Shown here: positions 1 through 8,524 of the stretch, piece by piece
Position numbering within the stretch: the stretch's first letter is position 1
Layout: each line of letters opens with the position of its first letter
DNA from: Paenibacillus taichungensis
Lineage (GTDB): Bacteria; Bacillota; Bacilli; Paenibacillales; Paenibacillaceae
Length of the DNA: 64,000 nt
NCBI RefSeq assembly: GCF_013359905.1
Contig: NZ_JABMCC010000115.1
Location: 248,001-312,000 of the forward strand
Reading direction: 5' to 3'
Notes under the pieces: model-generated
Told to the model about the DNA's origin: nothing
What the model saw: the letters and a program-made list of their open reading frames with translations, nothing else
The model's database searches: none
Program-made: the position numbers and the translations under genes

Positions 1-356
1 ATAATCGTAATGGCAATACCGAGGATCAAACCTGTTTTGGTATCTACACGACCAGTTACCGTTGGGCGTGTTTTGGTGCGTTCCATGATCGCATCGATAT
101 CCCGATCATACAAATTGTTAAACACCCCGGCCGCTCCAATAATCAGGGAAGACCCGATAACAGAGAGGATAATGGGTACAATATTTGCTAAAATAGATGC
201 ATCAAATACATACAAAGCCAAACTTAAACCGGCAAACATGGCGATCAGATTGGATTTAATGATTCCGATCTTGATCGTATCAAAAAATACTTTCGGAATC
301 GAGCTAGTATACTCCAGGCTGATTTCGGGCCGTGCCCCTTTATTCAATGTTTTCAA
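1..356 (-). CDS. ctaB: heme O synthase (protoheme IX farnesyltransferase), 3' part cut by window edge
   Basis: This is a membrane prenyltransferase that would convert heme B to heme O for heme-copper terminal oxidases. Read on the minus strand, the first 118 residues include a hydrophobic first helix and the polyprenyltransferase substrate motif NNLYDRDID followed by ERTKTRPT, which is diagnostic of the UbiA/CtaB family. Translation starts at a TTG (354-356) placed behind AGGAAGTGAG. The frame is open to position 1, so roughly the last two thirds lie outside the window. An extended -10 promoter sits upstream at 399-407. Family identity is secure; the symbol is by analogy with Bacillus ctaB. 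Confidence 0.9.
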   Translation of the reverse strand, partial: MKTLNKGARPEISLEYTSSIPKVFFDTIKIGIIKSNLIAMFAGLSLALYVFDASILANIVPIILSVIGSSLIIGAAGVFNNLYDRDIDAIMERTKTRPTVTGRVDTKTGLILGIAITI

Positions 357-742
357 GAACTCACTTCCTATATCTATACTTATATATCTCGTGGTTTTAT
401 TATAGCACTCAATACAGTATGTGAATTAATTAACGATTTAGTATTTAAAATAATGTCATTTGATTGTGAACAATTTAAAAACAAGGTTTTTTTTAATTGT
501 TAAAAATGATTTTCTGTGATACAGGTCATTGAAACCAAATAGCAGGGATAACAAGAGAAGCATATTTTTCTTGCATGTTGAGCATTATTTGTTTATTGTA
601 GATATAAGAGATCTTTAATGGTATTAAGTGATCTCGTCTTGGATTGTTTCTATTAAAGAACAGCTGCAGGAGGCAAGATGTAATCAGTATAGGCTTTTTT
701 GTAACAATAAAGGATATTGAATATCTGGAAAGGGTGTTAAAT
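357..742. other. AT-rich intergenic region between ctaB and the flavoprotein gene
   Basis: Apart from the ctaB promoter I see no gene and no convincing terminator here. The stretch is AT-rich and must hold the promoter of the rightward flavoprotein gene. A single TTGTGAA half-site at 464-470 is not a complete Rex or FNR operator. Confidence 0.5.
399..407 (-). promoter_or_regulatory. extended -10 promoter element of ctaB
   Basis: Read on the minus strand the site is TGCTATAAT, a perfect extended -10 box, about 45 bases upstream of the ctaB TTG start. No good -35 hexamer is visible at 17 bases, which is usual for extended -10 promoters. Confidence 0.55.
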
Positions 743-1672
743 GTGGATCAAAAGATGGATGTATTAATTATAGGCGGAGGACCAGCGGGTCTTAATGCTG
801 CACTTGTACTAGGACGAGCTCGCAAACATGTTGTGGTCATAGATGATGAACGCCCACGTAATTGGGTTACGCGTGAAACACACGGTTTCCTGACGAGAGA
901 TGGTGCAAGTCCACGTGAATTTCGGAAGGTTGCGAAAGAACAGATTAGCGCTTACCCGTCCGTTCATTTTGCAGGGGACACAGCGACTTCAGTGACAGGA
1001 ACAGATGGTGATTTTCAAGTTACAACGGCCCAAGGGGAAGTCTATCGCACAAAGAAAATTTTGTTTGCAGTTGGAAAAAAAGACCTTCCTCTGGATATTA
1101 ACGGGTTGAAAGAGGTATATGGCAAGAGTGCTTTTGTCTGCCCTTATTGCGATGGATGGGAATTAAGAGATCAACGGCTTGTCATCATTGTGAATGGAGC
1201 CAAGGCATTTCATATGGCCAAGACGATCTCGGGCTGGACAAGCGAGTTTACCATTTGCACGAATGGACCTGATGAATTAACGGATGAGCAGAGGGAGGAA
1301 TTGAAGCAGCATGGTGTCCCGGTATGGGACTCTCCAATTCAATCTATTGAATCAAGCGATGGTATGGTGCAGCAAGTGGTGTTAGAAGATGGTACCGAAA
1401 TCTCGTGCGCGGGGATTTTCTTTGGACCGAAACTAACGGCTGGATCAGAACTTCCGCAGACGATAGGCTGTGAGGTTACGGATGCGGGTACAGTCGTTGT
1501 AGATGATTTCGGCAAAACAACCGTACCGGGTCTGTTCAGCGCTGGAGATGCAGCATCGGAGTTGTACCAGGCCATTACTGCGGCGTCCCTTGGTGCATTA
1601 ACCGCTGTAACGATTAACAGTGAACTTAATATGGAAGCCTGGGATGAGCGCGGTAAACATTTAAACCCGTAG
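743..1672 (+). CDS. NAD(P)/FAD-dependent oxidoreductase, thioredoxin-reductase-like
   Basis: A 309-residue flavoprotein of the pyridine nucleotide-disulphide oxidoreductase class II type. It shows an N-terminal FAD dinucleotide fold (IIGGGPAGLNAALVLGRAR, about residues 9-27), a redox-type CPYCDGWE motif with C133 and C136 where thioredoxin reductases carry CxxC, and the C-terminal FAD motif GLFSAGDAAS. GTG at 743 is chosen because GGAAAGGG (728-735) lies 7 bases before it; an ATG at 755 has poor spacing, and the longer reading from 644 has no ribosome site. The gene stands alone and ends in a terminator. The real electron acceptor is unknown; short members of this family are often stand-alone and need not reduce thioredoxin. 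Confidence 0.85.
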   Translation: MDQKMDVLIIGGGPAGLNAALVLGRARKHVVVIDDERPRNWVTRETHGFLTRDGASPREFRKVAKEQISAYPSVHFAGDTATSVTGTDGDFQVTTAQGEVYRTKKILFAVGKKDLPLDINGLKEVYGKSAFVCPYCDGWELRDQRLVIIVNGAKAFHMAKTISGWTSEFTICTNGPDELTDEQREELKQHGVPVWDSPIQSIESSDGMVQQVVLEDGTEISCAGIFFGPKLTAGSELPQTIGCEVTDAGTVVVDDFGKTTVPGLFSAGDAASELYQAITAASLGALTAVTINSELNMEAWDERGKHLNP

Positions 1673-1739
1673 AATTACGATGTACAATTTCTTGTCCATT
1701 ACTTTGCACAAACGATAAGTCAACAAAATAGATCTGATC

Positions 1740-1772
1740 AAAAAGGGAATGCAAAAAAGCAATTCCCTTTTT
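1740..1772 (+). terminator. Rho-independent terminator
   Basis: Inverted repeat AAAAAGGGAAT...ATTCCCTTTTT with the run of T formed by the right arm, 67 bases after the flavoprotein stop codon. Confidence 0.8.
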
Positions 1773-1897
1773 GTGTTTAATCAATCTTTTAGTAGATCTT
1801 TAGTAGTTCTTCTCCATCGATAAGTGGACTAGTTCCGACCGTTTTTGTCATAAACCCAATATTTGATTTTCATCCCTTAACGGTTTATCATTGTATC

Positions 1898-1921
1898 AAA
1901 TGATAGATAATACTATCATTT
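1898..1921. promoter_or_regulatory. perfect 9-bp inverted repeat, probable repressor operator of the P450 gene
   Basis: AAATGATAG (1898-1906), a 6-base spacer, then CTATCATTT (1913-1921): every base of the arms pairs. It lies 26 bases upstream of the P450 start codon and just downstream of a candidate promoter (TTGATT 1863-1868, 17-base spacer, TATCAT 1886-1891). CYP102 genes in bacilli are controlled by TetR-type, fatty-acid-responsive repressors (Bm3R1, FatR); this position would block transcription. No adjacent repressor gene is present, so the cognate regulator is unknown. Confidence 0.6.
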
Positions 1922-1946
1922 TAAACTCTGGGAGAGGGTGTTTAAA

Positions 1947-4900
1947 ATGAGTATTGCAACTAACGTTCCACAGCCCAAAATGTATGGACCACTCGGGAAT
2001 CTGCCCTTGATTGATAAAGAGAAACCAACATTGTCCCTTGGGAAATTAGCTGAGGAGTATGGACCGATATATCGACTGACCGTTCCTGGTTATTCCGGTT
2101 TGATCGTATCTGGCCCAGATCTGGTAGCTGAATTATGTGACGTATCTCGATTTGATAAATTTGTATACAATGAACTCGAAAATGTACGTGCCTTTGGAGG
2201 TGATGGTTTATTTACAAGCAGAACATCCGAGCCAAACTGGAAAAAGGCACATAATATTTTGCTTCCCACCTTTAGTAAACAGGCGATGAAGGGTTATCAT
2301 CCGATGATGGTCGACATAGCCGAACAATTGATAAACAAATGGGCACGTTTAAATTCCAACGACACCATTGATGTAGCAGATGACATGACACGTCTTACGC
2401 TGGATACCATTGGACTGTGTGGTTTCAATTATCGATTTAACAGCTTTTACAGACAGGATCACAGTCCTTTTATCGAAAGTATGGTTCGTGCATTAAATGA
2501 GGCTATGCAAAAAAGCTCACGCTTGAAAATCCAAAATCTGCTGATGGTGAAAACCAAGCGACAGTTCGAGGAAGACATCCAAACGATGTTCTCATTGGTC
2601 GATCAGATTATTGAGGAACGTAAAGCAAGTGCTGCTCCTGAAGAGGTTGACTTGCTCGCTCGTATGCTGAATGGCAAAGATCCGGAAACCGGAGAAGCGC
2701 TGGACGATGAGAATATTAGGTATCAGATTATTACGTTCCTCATAGCCGGACATGAAACGACGAGTGGTTTGTTATCTTTTGCCCTTTATTTTTTGCTGAA
2801 CAATCCAGAAGCACTTCAAAAGGCCCATGATGAGGTGGATCGGGTGTTGGTAAGTGACTCTCCACAGTACGAGGAAATCCTTCAGCTCCCATATATCCGC
2901 ATGATTCTCAGTGAATCGCTGCGTCTATGGCCAACCGCTCCCGGATTTGACGTCTATGCCAAAGAAGACACTGTCATCGGTGGCAAATATCCGCTGAAAA
3001 AAGGGGAGAGCTGCAGTATTCTTCTGCCTCAGCTTCACCGTGACAAAGGAGCCTGGGGAGAGGATGCAGAGCTATTCCGGCCGGAACGTTTTGAAGATAC
3101 GACTCAAGTGCCTCATCATGCGTATAAACCGTTTGGCAATGGGGAGAGAGCGTGTATCGGCATGCAGTTTGCTTTATATGAAGCAACCCTTGTACTCGGT
3201 ATGGTACTTAAACATTTTGAACTGGTAGACTATAGCAACTATCAGTTGGATGTGAAACAAACGTTAACGTTAAAACCAGGCGATTTTCGAATACAGGTGA
3301 GAGCACGGACCGTTTCACCGAAACTGAGTACATCTGTTGCTCGCTCGGATGAAAAGCCGAATCAGGATCAGGGTATGCATACAAATGTAGCTGGTCATAG
3401 TGCTATGAAGGAATCGATGACGACTTCCGTAAATGCCAATCCAACCATACTGGTTCTATACGGCTCCAACCTGGGGACGGCAGAAGGCATTGCCAGAGCT
3501 TTTGCAGATAAAGCTCGTTCCTATGGAATTCCAAGCGAAGCCGCAACATTGAATGAATGGATTGGCCGTCTGCCCAAAGAGGGGATAGTTCTCATCGTGA
3601 CAGCTTCGTATAATGGTAAACCTCCGCAAAATGCAGCGGCATTTATCGAGTGGTTAAAGGAAGTCGAGTCAGAGAAGGTGCAAGGTGTGACCTATGCAGT
3701 TCTGGGCTGCGGGGATCGGAGCTGGTCCAGTACCTACCAGAGCATTCCTCGATTGGTCGATGAGAAGCTTGCGAGCTTGGGAGGCAACAGGCTGTTACCT
3801 CGGGGAGAAGCCGATGCAGGCGGGGATATGGAGAAACAAGTGGAAGAGTGGCAGCGGATGTTGTGGCCCCAAATGTTAAAAGCGTTGGGGATTAGCGAGG
3901 AATCTATGGAGCACTCCTCACGAAGTACAATTCAAATGGAATTTGTTCGCGAGAAAGCCGATCTGCCACTTGCACAAACCTACAATGCCAGCTATGCCAC
4001 TATAGTGGTAAATGAAGAGCTTCAGGCCATGGATAGTGGGCGGAGTACACGTCATATTGAGATGCTGCTGCCTAAAGGCATGACCTATAAAGAAGGCGAT
4101 CATCTTGGCGTATTGCCCCTAAATGCAGATGAAATCGTGAATCGCATCTTGCATCGTTTCGGATTAAAAGGGGACGTTCAGATCCAATTAACTTCGAACG
4201 AGACACAGTTGACACATCTTCCTCTGAACCGTCCTGTCAAAGTGAATGAATTGCTCCGTTCCTGCGTTGAGCTGCAAGCACCTGTTACAAGAACGCAGCT
4301 GCGGGAGTTAGCTAACAATACGGTGTGCCCACCTCATAAGCGTGAGCTGGAGGCGATGCTCGAAGAGAACAACTACAGGGAACATATACTTCAAAACAGA
4401 ACTACCATGCTGGAACTGCTGGAAAAGTATGAAGCCTGTGAGCTGCCGTTTGAAAGATTCCTTGGAATGCTGCCTCCACTCAAGCCCAGGTATTATTCCA
4501 TATCCAGCTCTCCACACTTCAATGCCAAGCAGGCCAGTATCACGGTGTCCGTTGTGAAAGAGCCTGCATGGAGCGGCAATGGTGAATTCCGTGGTGTGGC
4601 TTCATCCTATCTGGCCGAATGCCAGACGGGAGAGAGTATTTCGATGTTTGTACGTACGCCAGGATCCGGATTTGAGCTGTCAGAAGAGCCGGATGTTCCA
4701 ATTATTATGGTTGGTCCAGGGACGGGGGTTGCACCGTTCAGAGGTTTCCTGCAGGCCAGATCTGTGCTAAAAGAGAGAGGATTGCCACTGAGTGAGGCAC
4801 ATTTGTTCTTTGGTTGCAGGAATGATTCGGATTTCATATATCGTCAAGAACTTGAACAATACGAACAGGCAGGCATCGTCAGGCTGCACACCGCTTTTTC

Positions 4901-5189
4901 GCGTGTTGAGGGTACGCCCAAAACGTATGTTCAGCATCTGATGTTACAGGAAGCCGAAGATTTACTTCATTTGCTTGATGCCAAAGGGAGAATCTACGTA
5001 TGCGGGGATGGAAGCCTTATGGCTCCCGCCGTGGAAGAGACTTTGCGGCAAGCATATCAAAAGGCGAAGGGAGCAACCCGCCAGGAGGCGAAAAATTGGC
5101 TTACTCAGCTTCAGTCGGAAGGGCGTTACGTCCAGGATGTGTGGGCAGGTAAACGAGCCGTTGATTCGGCTAAGGCTCCTGTAAGTTGA
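1947..5189 (+). CDS. self-sufficient cytochrome P450/NADPH-P450 reductase fusion (CYP102 family)
   Basis: A 1080-residue soluble fusion that would hydroxylate fatty acids or related long-chain substrates using NADPH. The heme domain shows F89 in GDGLFTS (F87 of P450 BM3), AGHETTSG (267-274, oxygen-binding Thr271), ESLRLWP (ExxR) and the heme-thiolate loop FGNGERACIG with Cys403. After a linker come an FMN domain (LVLYGSNLGTAEG), an FAD domain (RYYSISSSP) and an NADP site (GPGTGVAPFRGF, YVCGDGSLM), ending RYVQDVWAG as in the family. ATG at 1947 fits the ribosome site GGAGAG (1931-1936) and the family N-terminus; a GTG at 1938 is less likely. The BM3 carboxylate anchors R47 and Y51 are Tyr49 and Ile53 here, so chain-end recognition may differ. 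The gene is monocistronic. Confidence 0.95.
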   Translation: MSIATNVPQPKMYGPLGNLPLIDKEKPTLSLGKLAEEYGPIYRLTVPGYSGLIVSGPDLVAELCDVSRFDKFVYNELENVRAFGGDGLFTSRTSEPNWKKAHNILLPTFSKQAMKGYHPMMVDIAEQLINKWARLNSNDTIDVADDMTRLTLDTIGLCGFNYRFNSFYRQDHSPFIESMVRALNEAMQKSSRLKIQNLLMVKTKRQFEEDIQTMFSLVDQIIEERKASAAPEEVDLLARMLNGKDPETGEALDDENIRYQIITFLIAGHETTSGLLSFALYFLLNNPEALQKAHDEVDRVLVSDSPQYEEILQLPYIRMILSESLRLWPTAPGFDVYAKEDTVIGGKYPLKKGESCSILLPQLHRDKGAWGEDAELFRPERFEDTTQVPHHAYKPFGNGERACIGMQFALYEATLVLGMVLKHFELVDYSNYQLDVKQTLTLKPGDFRIQVRARTVSPKLSTSVARSDEKPNQDQGMHTNVAGHSAMKESMTTSVNANPTILVLYGSNLGTAEGIARAFADKARSYGIPSEAATLNEWIGRLPKEGIVLIVTASYNGKPPQNAAAFIEWLKEVESEKVQGVTYAVLGCGDRSWSSTYQSIPRLVDEKLASLGGNRLLPRGEADAGGDMEKQVEEWQRMLWPQMLKALGISEESMEHSSRSTIQMEFVREKADLPLAQTYNASYATIVVNEELQAMDSGRSTRHIEMLLPKGMTYKEGDHLGVLPLNADEIVNRILHRFGLKGDVQIQLTSNETQLTHLPLNRPVKVNELLRSCVELQAPVTRTQLRELANNTVCPPHKRELEAMLEENNYREHILQNRTTMLELLEKYEACELPFERFLGMLPPLKPRYYSISSSPHFNAKQASITVSVVKEPAWSGNGEFRGVASSYLAECQTGESISMFVRTPGSGFELSEEPDVPIIMVGPGTGVAPFRGFLQARSVLKERGLPLSEAHLFFGCRNDSDFIYRQELEQYEQAGIVRLHTAFSRVEGTPKTYVQHLMLQEAEDLLHLLDAKGRIYVCGDGSLMAPAVEETLRQAYQKAKGATRQEAKNWLTQLQSEGRYVQDVWAGKRAVDSAKAPVS

Positions 5190-5204
5190 GAAATGTTAAG
5201 ATGG

Positions 5205-5227
5205 AGGCGGCGATAAACCGCCTTTTT
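5205..5227 (+). terminator. terminator of the P450 gene
   Basis: Stem AGGCGG (5205-5210) with CCGCCT (5218-5223), loop of 7, followed by a T run; 15 bases after the P450 stop. Confidence 0.75.
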
Positions 5228-5237
5228 CTTATGTCCA

Positions 5238-5285
5238 AAAACAGCCGCAGATCTGGAGTTTCTAATCCAGATCTGCGGCTGTTTT
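5238..5285. terminator. very long perfect hairpin, 20-bp stem
   Basis: Arms 5238-5257 and 5266-5285 are exact reverse complements over 20 bases, with an 8-base loop, A-rich outer left edge and T-rich outer right edge. It lies 11 bases after the conventional terminator. It may be a second, bidirectional terminator insulating the P450 from the next gene; it contains the palindrome AGATCT in each arm. Confidence 0.6.
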
Positions 5286-5305
5286 AATTTGGCTGATATG
5301 ATCTA

Positions 5306-5355
5306 TTGACAAAGAAAAATTTTTGACGCAATATAATAAAATAACTTTATAAAGT
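5306..5355 (+). promoter_or_regulatory. promoter region of the MFS gene with a 12-bp palindrome
   Basis: Two possible sigma-A promoters overlap: TTGACA (5306-5311) with TATAAT (5332-5337), spacer 20; and TTGACG (5323-5328) with TTTATA (5346-5351), spacer 17. The second -10 lies inside the perfect palindrome ACTTTATAAAGT (5344-5355), a possible operator. Confidence 0.5.
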
Positions 5356-5430
5356 ATATAAATAAAGTAATTGACTAGCATTATTGTGTTTCATTTACTT
5401 TTAATTTATATGCAGGGAAGGGATCTATTT

Positions 5431-6648
5431 ATGGCAACTTGGTTTCTTATCATTATCTACCTTGCGTTTATCAGTCTGGGGATTCCGGACTCCCTACTAG
5501 GTTCAGCCTGGCCCGTTATGTGGCCTGAACTTGGCGCTTCGTTTGGGTCAGCAGGAATCCTGTCAATGGTCGTTGCAGCGGGAACCATCGTTTCAAGCTT
5601 GGCAAGTGGCACGGTGATTCAAAAATGGGGAACAGGCAAGGTTACGTTAATTAGCTGTTGTCTGACTGCCGGAGCACTCCTTGGATTTTCCTTCGCCCCT
5701 TCATTGGTGTGGCTCGTCATTCTTGCCATTCCGCTCGGTCTAGGGGCCGGCGCCGTTGATGCTGCACTGAATCATTATGTCGCAGAGCACTACAAGGCAC
5801 ACCATATGAACTGGCTGCACTGTTTCTGGGGTGTTGGCGCGACGTCAGGGCCGATTATTATGTCATATTACATTGCGGAACATCATTCGTGGAGAAGCGG
5901 CTATACAGCTGTAGCTGTCGTCCAGTGCTGCCTCGTCCTGATTTTGTTTGCCACGTTGCCGTTGTGGAAGCGTGTTGCTGCAAGTCGGGAGCGTGCGAGT
6001 CTGAACAACGAATCGGATCATGGGCAAGCAGACAACACGTTAGTACAGCATGAGGAGAGACCCGAACGGAATGTATTGAAGATTAAGGGAGTCAAAAACT
6101 CACTGATTGCATTTCTGTTTTATTGTGGCGTGGAGACGACGGTTGGTTTATGGGGAGCCAGCTATCTGGTAGGAGCAAGAAACATTTCGGCAGAAACGGC
6201 TGCGGGATGGATCTCCTTATACTACGGTGGTATTACGATGGGCAGGTTGATAACAGGCTTTATCACGTTAAAAATAAAAAATCGGGTGTTAATTCTGGCG
6301 GGTCAAGTGACTGCCATTGTGGGCGGAATCATCTTGCTGCTTCCATTATCCATTTCGTTTGCGCTGGCTGGATTTATGCTAATTGGATTGGGGCTTGCAC
6401 CCATCTATCCCGGACTTCTTCATGAAACTCCAGCTCGATTCGGCAAAGCGAATTCTGCCCGATTGATGGGATACCAGATGGCACTGGCATACACAGGAAC
6501 TACATTGCTTCCTCCGCTTTTTGGCGTTCTTGCTGCGAAAACCAATATCGGATTTTTCCCGCTGGTTGTACTTGTTTTTCTTATCCTAATGCTAGCCAGC
6601 TCAGAGCAAGTGAATCGTATTTTGAAAAAGAGGATTCTAAATGGGTAG
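5431..6648 (+). CDS. major facilitator superfamily transporter
   Basis: A 405-residue integral membrane protein with about 12 hydrophobic segments and a charged central loop (about residues 185-220, RVAASRERASLNNE onward), the classic MFS arrangement. The N-terminal part IPDSLLGSAWPVMW and the glycine-rich LGLGAGAVDAALNHYVAEHY segment resemble the fucose-permease-like branch of MFS, but the substrate cannot be read from sequence. ATG at 5431 is chosen because GGGAAGGGA (5414-5422) sits 8 bases before it; upstream in-frame TTG and ATG codons lack such a site. It is a single gene, with its own promoter and a terminator shared with the converging carboxypeptidase gene. Confidence 0.85.
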   Translation: MATWFLIIIYLAFISLGIPDSLLGSAWPVMWPELGASFGSAGILSMVVAAGTIVSSLASGTVIQKWGTGKVTLISCCLTAGALLGFSFAPSLVWLVILAIPLGLGAGAVDAALNHYVAEHYKAHHMNWLHCFWGVGATSGPIIMSYYIAEHHSWRSGYTAVAVVQCCLVLILFATLPLWKRVAASRERASLNNESDHGQADNTLVQHEERPERNVLKIKGVKNSLIAFLFYCGVETTVGLWGASYLVGARNISAETAAGWISLYYGGITMGRLITGFITLKIKNRVLILAGQVTAIVGGIILLLPLSISFALAGFMLIGLGLAPIYPGLLHETPARFGKANSARLMGYQMALAYTGTTLLPPLFGVLAAKTNIGFFPLVVLVFLILMLASSEQVNRILKKRILNG

Positions 6649-6710
6649 AGCTGTTACGGGTGTAACAAGCAACAAGTCATACAACATTCTATTTAAAAAA
6701 ATGATACACC

Positions 6711-6741
6711 AAAAAAGCGAGGATCAATCCTCGCTTTTTTT
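6711..6741. terminator. bidirectional terminator between MFS and carboxypeptidase genes
   Basis: AAAAAAGCGAGGA, loop TCAA, TCCTCGCTTTTTT: T run on both strands, placed between two convergent genes. Confidence 0.85.
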
Positions 6742-6763
6742 ATTTTGCAGAATCACAGAGTCA

Positions 6764-8266
6764 TTACAACTCGTAGAGCTGCTCGTATTTTTCCGTTAAG
6801 TAATGAATTAATGGAGCGGTATCAATACTTTTTCCGGTGATGGACTTGATTAGCTCGTCCGACGATCTTGATTTACCAAATTGATGAATATGAGTTGTTA
6901 GCCATCCGGTAATTGTCTCAATATGATCTGATTCAATCAAATGATCATAATCGGGAAGTTCGCGGCGGATGACTTTGTGTATTTGTGCAGCATAGACAAA
7001 CCCAAGTGTATAGGAAGGGAATAATCCAAATCCGGCGCTCCAGTGTCCATCCTGTAAAATGCCTTCCAGATGAGTCGGGGGACGAATGCCCAGATATTCC
7101 TCATATTTATCATTCCATGCTTCAGGCAATCCTTCGTAATCCACTTCTCCAGCAATAATGGCTTGCTCCAACTCATACCGAATAATGAGATGCAGGTTGT
7201 AGGTAAGTTCGTCGGCCTCAAAACGGTTAAACGACGGTTTTACTGCATTTAAAGCAAAATAAAAGTCATCCAAACTCACATGGCCAAACGTTTCAGGTTT
7301 GATTTTTTGCAAAATAAAATAGTTGTTTTCCCAGAAGCCTTTATGTCTGCCAATGAATTTCTCGAAAAAGATCGATTGGGATTCATGAATGCCGTACGAA
7401 GTGAAGATCCCAAGTCCAGTATGTATCAGGTTGGGGTCAATATTCTGTGTATAGAGTGAGTGCCCTCCTTCATGTAAAGCACTCCACAAGGAAACGCGAA
7501 CGTCATTTTCAACAAATTTGGCTGCAAGACGTGCATCGTAAGGATTGATGGCAGAACTGAATGGGTGCACGGTTGAACCGAATTGCCCGGCATCAAAGTC
7601 ATAGCGAATGGCTTGTAACAGCTCGATCCCAAGCTGCCGCTGCTGTTCAAGTGGGAAGGGATGGTTGAATATGGATGTGTCCGGTTGTTTAGCGGAAGAG
7701 GTGACGCGACGGATCAGTGGTATAAGAGCAGATTTCAGCTCACTGAAAATGCGATCCAACGTTACCTTGTCCAGGTCAGGATCAAACTGCTGTACGAGTG
7801 GATCGTATGCATGCTGCTCGTATCCCCAGTATCCGGCAAACTTCAAGCTTGCATCGAAGATCTGTTTCAAATGCGGAGCGAAAATGGAAAAATCATTGGC
7901 AGCTCTGGCTTCCAGCCAAGCGGCGTTTGCAAGACCTTGCTGCTGTACAAATGCCTGATATTCCCCTATTGGAATGGCGCTCCAGCGTGTATACGTTTTC
8001 CAATGCTCTGCAATAATTCGCTTGGATAGCTCATCAAGGTCCTTTTGTTGTGCTGTTTCTTCTAATCGCAAACCGAAATCAGAATCGGTCTGTAACTTAA
8101 ATAGTTCTCCAGCCAATGTTGCTTTGGCTCGTGCGGCGTAGGATGCGCCCTTTCGAGGTGCCCCTGTGCGAGCATCCCAGGCAAGCAGGGTTTGTACCTG
8201 TTTATAATGTTCGATCTTCTCGATATGTGCCGCAAGTGCAGCATCCAAGCGTTGTATTGTTGTCAT
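6764..8266 (-). CDS. M32 family metallocarboxypeptidase (Taq/Pfu carboxypeptidase type)
   Basis: A 500-residue cytoplasmic zinc carboxypeptidase that trims C-terminal residues from peptides. The length is typical for the family. The zinc motif HEGGH (in SALHEGGHSLY) is followed by the M32 signature GIHESQSIFFEKFIGR, supplying the third ligand. The start at 8264-8266 (MTTIQRL) is chosen because GGAAGGAG lies 8 bases upstream; an ATG two codons earlier overlaps that ribosome site too closely. The gene is alone on the minus strand. It may help to digest peptides brought in by the neighbouring importer, but that link is only positional. Confidence 0.92.
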   Translation of the reverse strand: MTTIQRLDAALAAHIEKIEHYKQVQTLLAWDARTGAPRKGASYAARAKATLAGELFKLQTDSDFGLRLEETAQQKDLDELSKRIIAEHWKTYTRWSAIPIGEYQAFVQQQGLANAAWLEARAANDFSIFAPHLKQIFDASLKFAGYWGYEQHAYDPLVQQFDPDLDKVTLDRIFSELKSALIPLIRRVTSSAKQPDTSIFNHPFPLEQQRQLGIELLQAIRYDFDAGQFGSTVHPFSSAINPYDARLAAKFVENDVRVSLWSALHEGGHSLYTQNIDPNLIHTGLGIFTSYGIHESQSIFFEKFIGRHKGFWENNYFILQKIKPETFGHVSLDDFYFALNAVKPSFNRFEADELTYNLHLIIRYELEQAIIAGEVDYEGLPEAWNDKYEEYLGIRPPTHLEGILQDGHWSAGFGLFPSYTLGFVYAAQIHKVIRRELPDYDHLIESDHIETITGWLTTHIHQFGKSRSSDELIKSITGKSIDTAPLIHYLTEKYEQLYEL

Positions 8267-8422
8267 GTTCATGACTCCTTCCAGATAAAGGATGAAATTT
8301 AAGTTGTATATTACCATCGGAATAGTTGGAAGTACAGAGAATCACGCTTTTTCGTAGATTACAAAAAATGAATTAACACATTAGGATTGCTTATTTTACA
8401 AAAGACCTCTGTTCCCTTAGCC

Positions 8423-8440
8423 TGAAAATACCAATTTTCA
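8423..8440. promoter_or_regulatory. inverted repeat upstream of the peptide operon, possible LysR-type site
   Basis: TGAAAAT, 4-base spacer, ATTTTCA: perfect 7-bp arms about 85 bases before the first gene of the peptide operon. Its size suits a LysR-type recognition half (T-N11-A dyad), and a LysR gene lies at the far end of the operon. The link is inference. Confidence 0.4.
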
Positions 8441-8524
8441 CTAATCCGACATGAACACTTGTAAATCATTCAGGGCAGTGAAATTGGATTTAACATTATG
8501 CATGAGAGCGAGAGGGGTTACATG

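Noticed and set aside
10..405. Plus-strand open frame of 131 residues at the left edge
   Set aside because: It is opposite the clear heme O synthase frame, which has the diagnostic NNLYDRDID motif and a ribosome site.
464..470. TTGTGAA half-site resembling a Rex or FNR operator
   Set aside because: The second half is missing; a single 7-mer in AT-rich DNA is not evidence.
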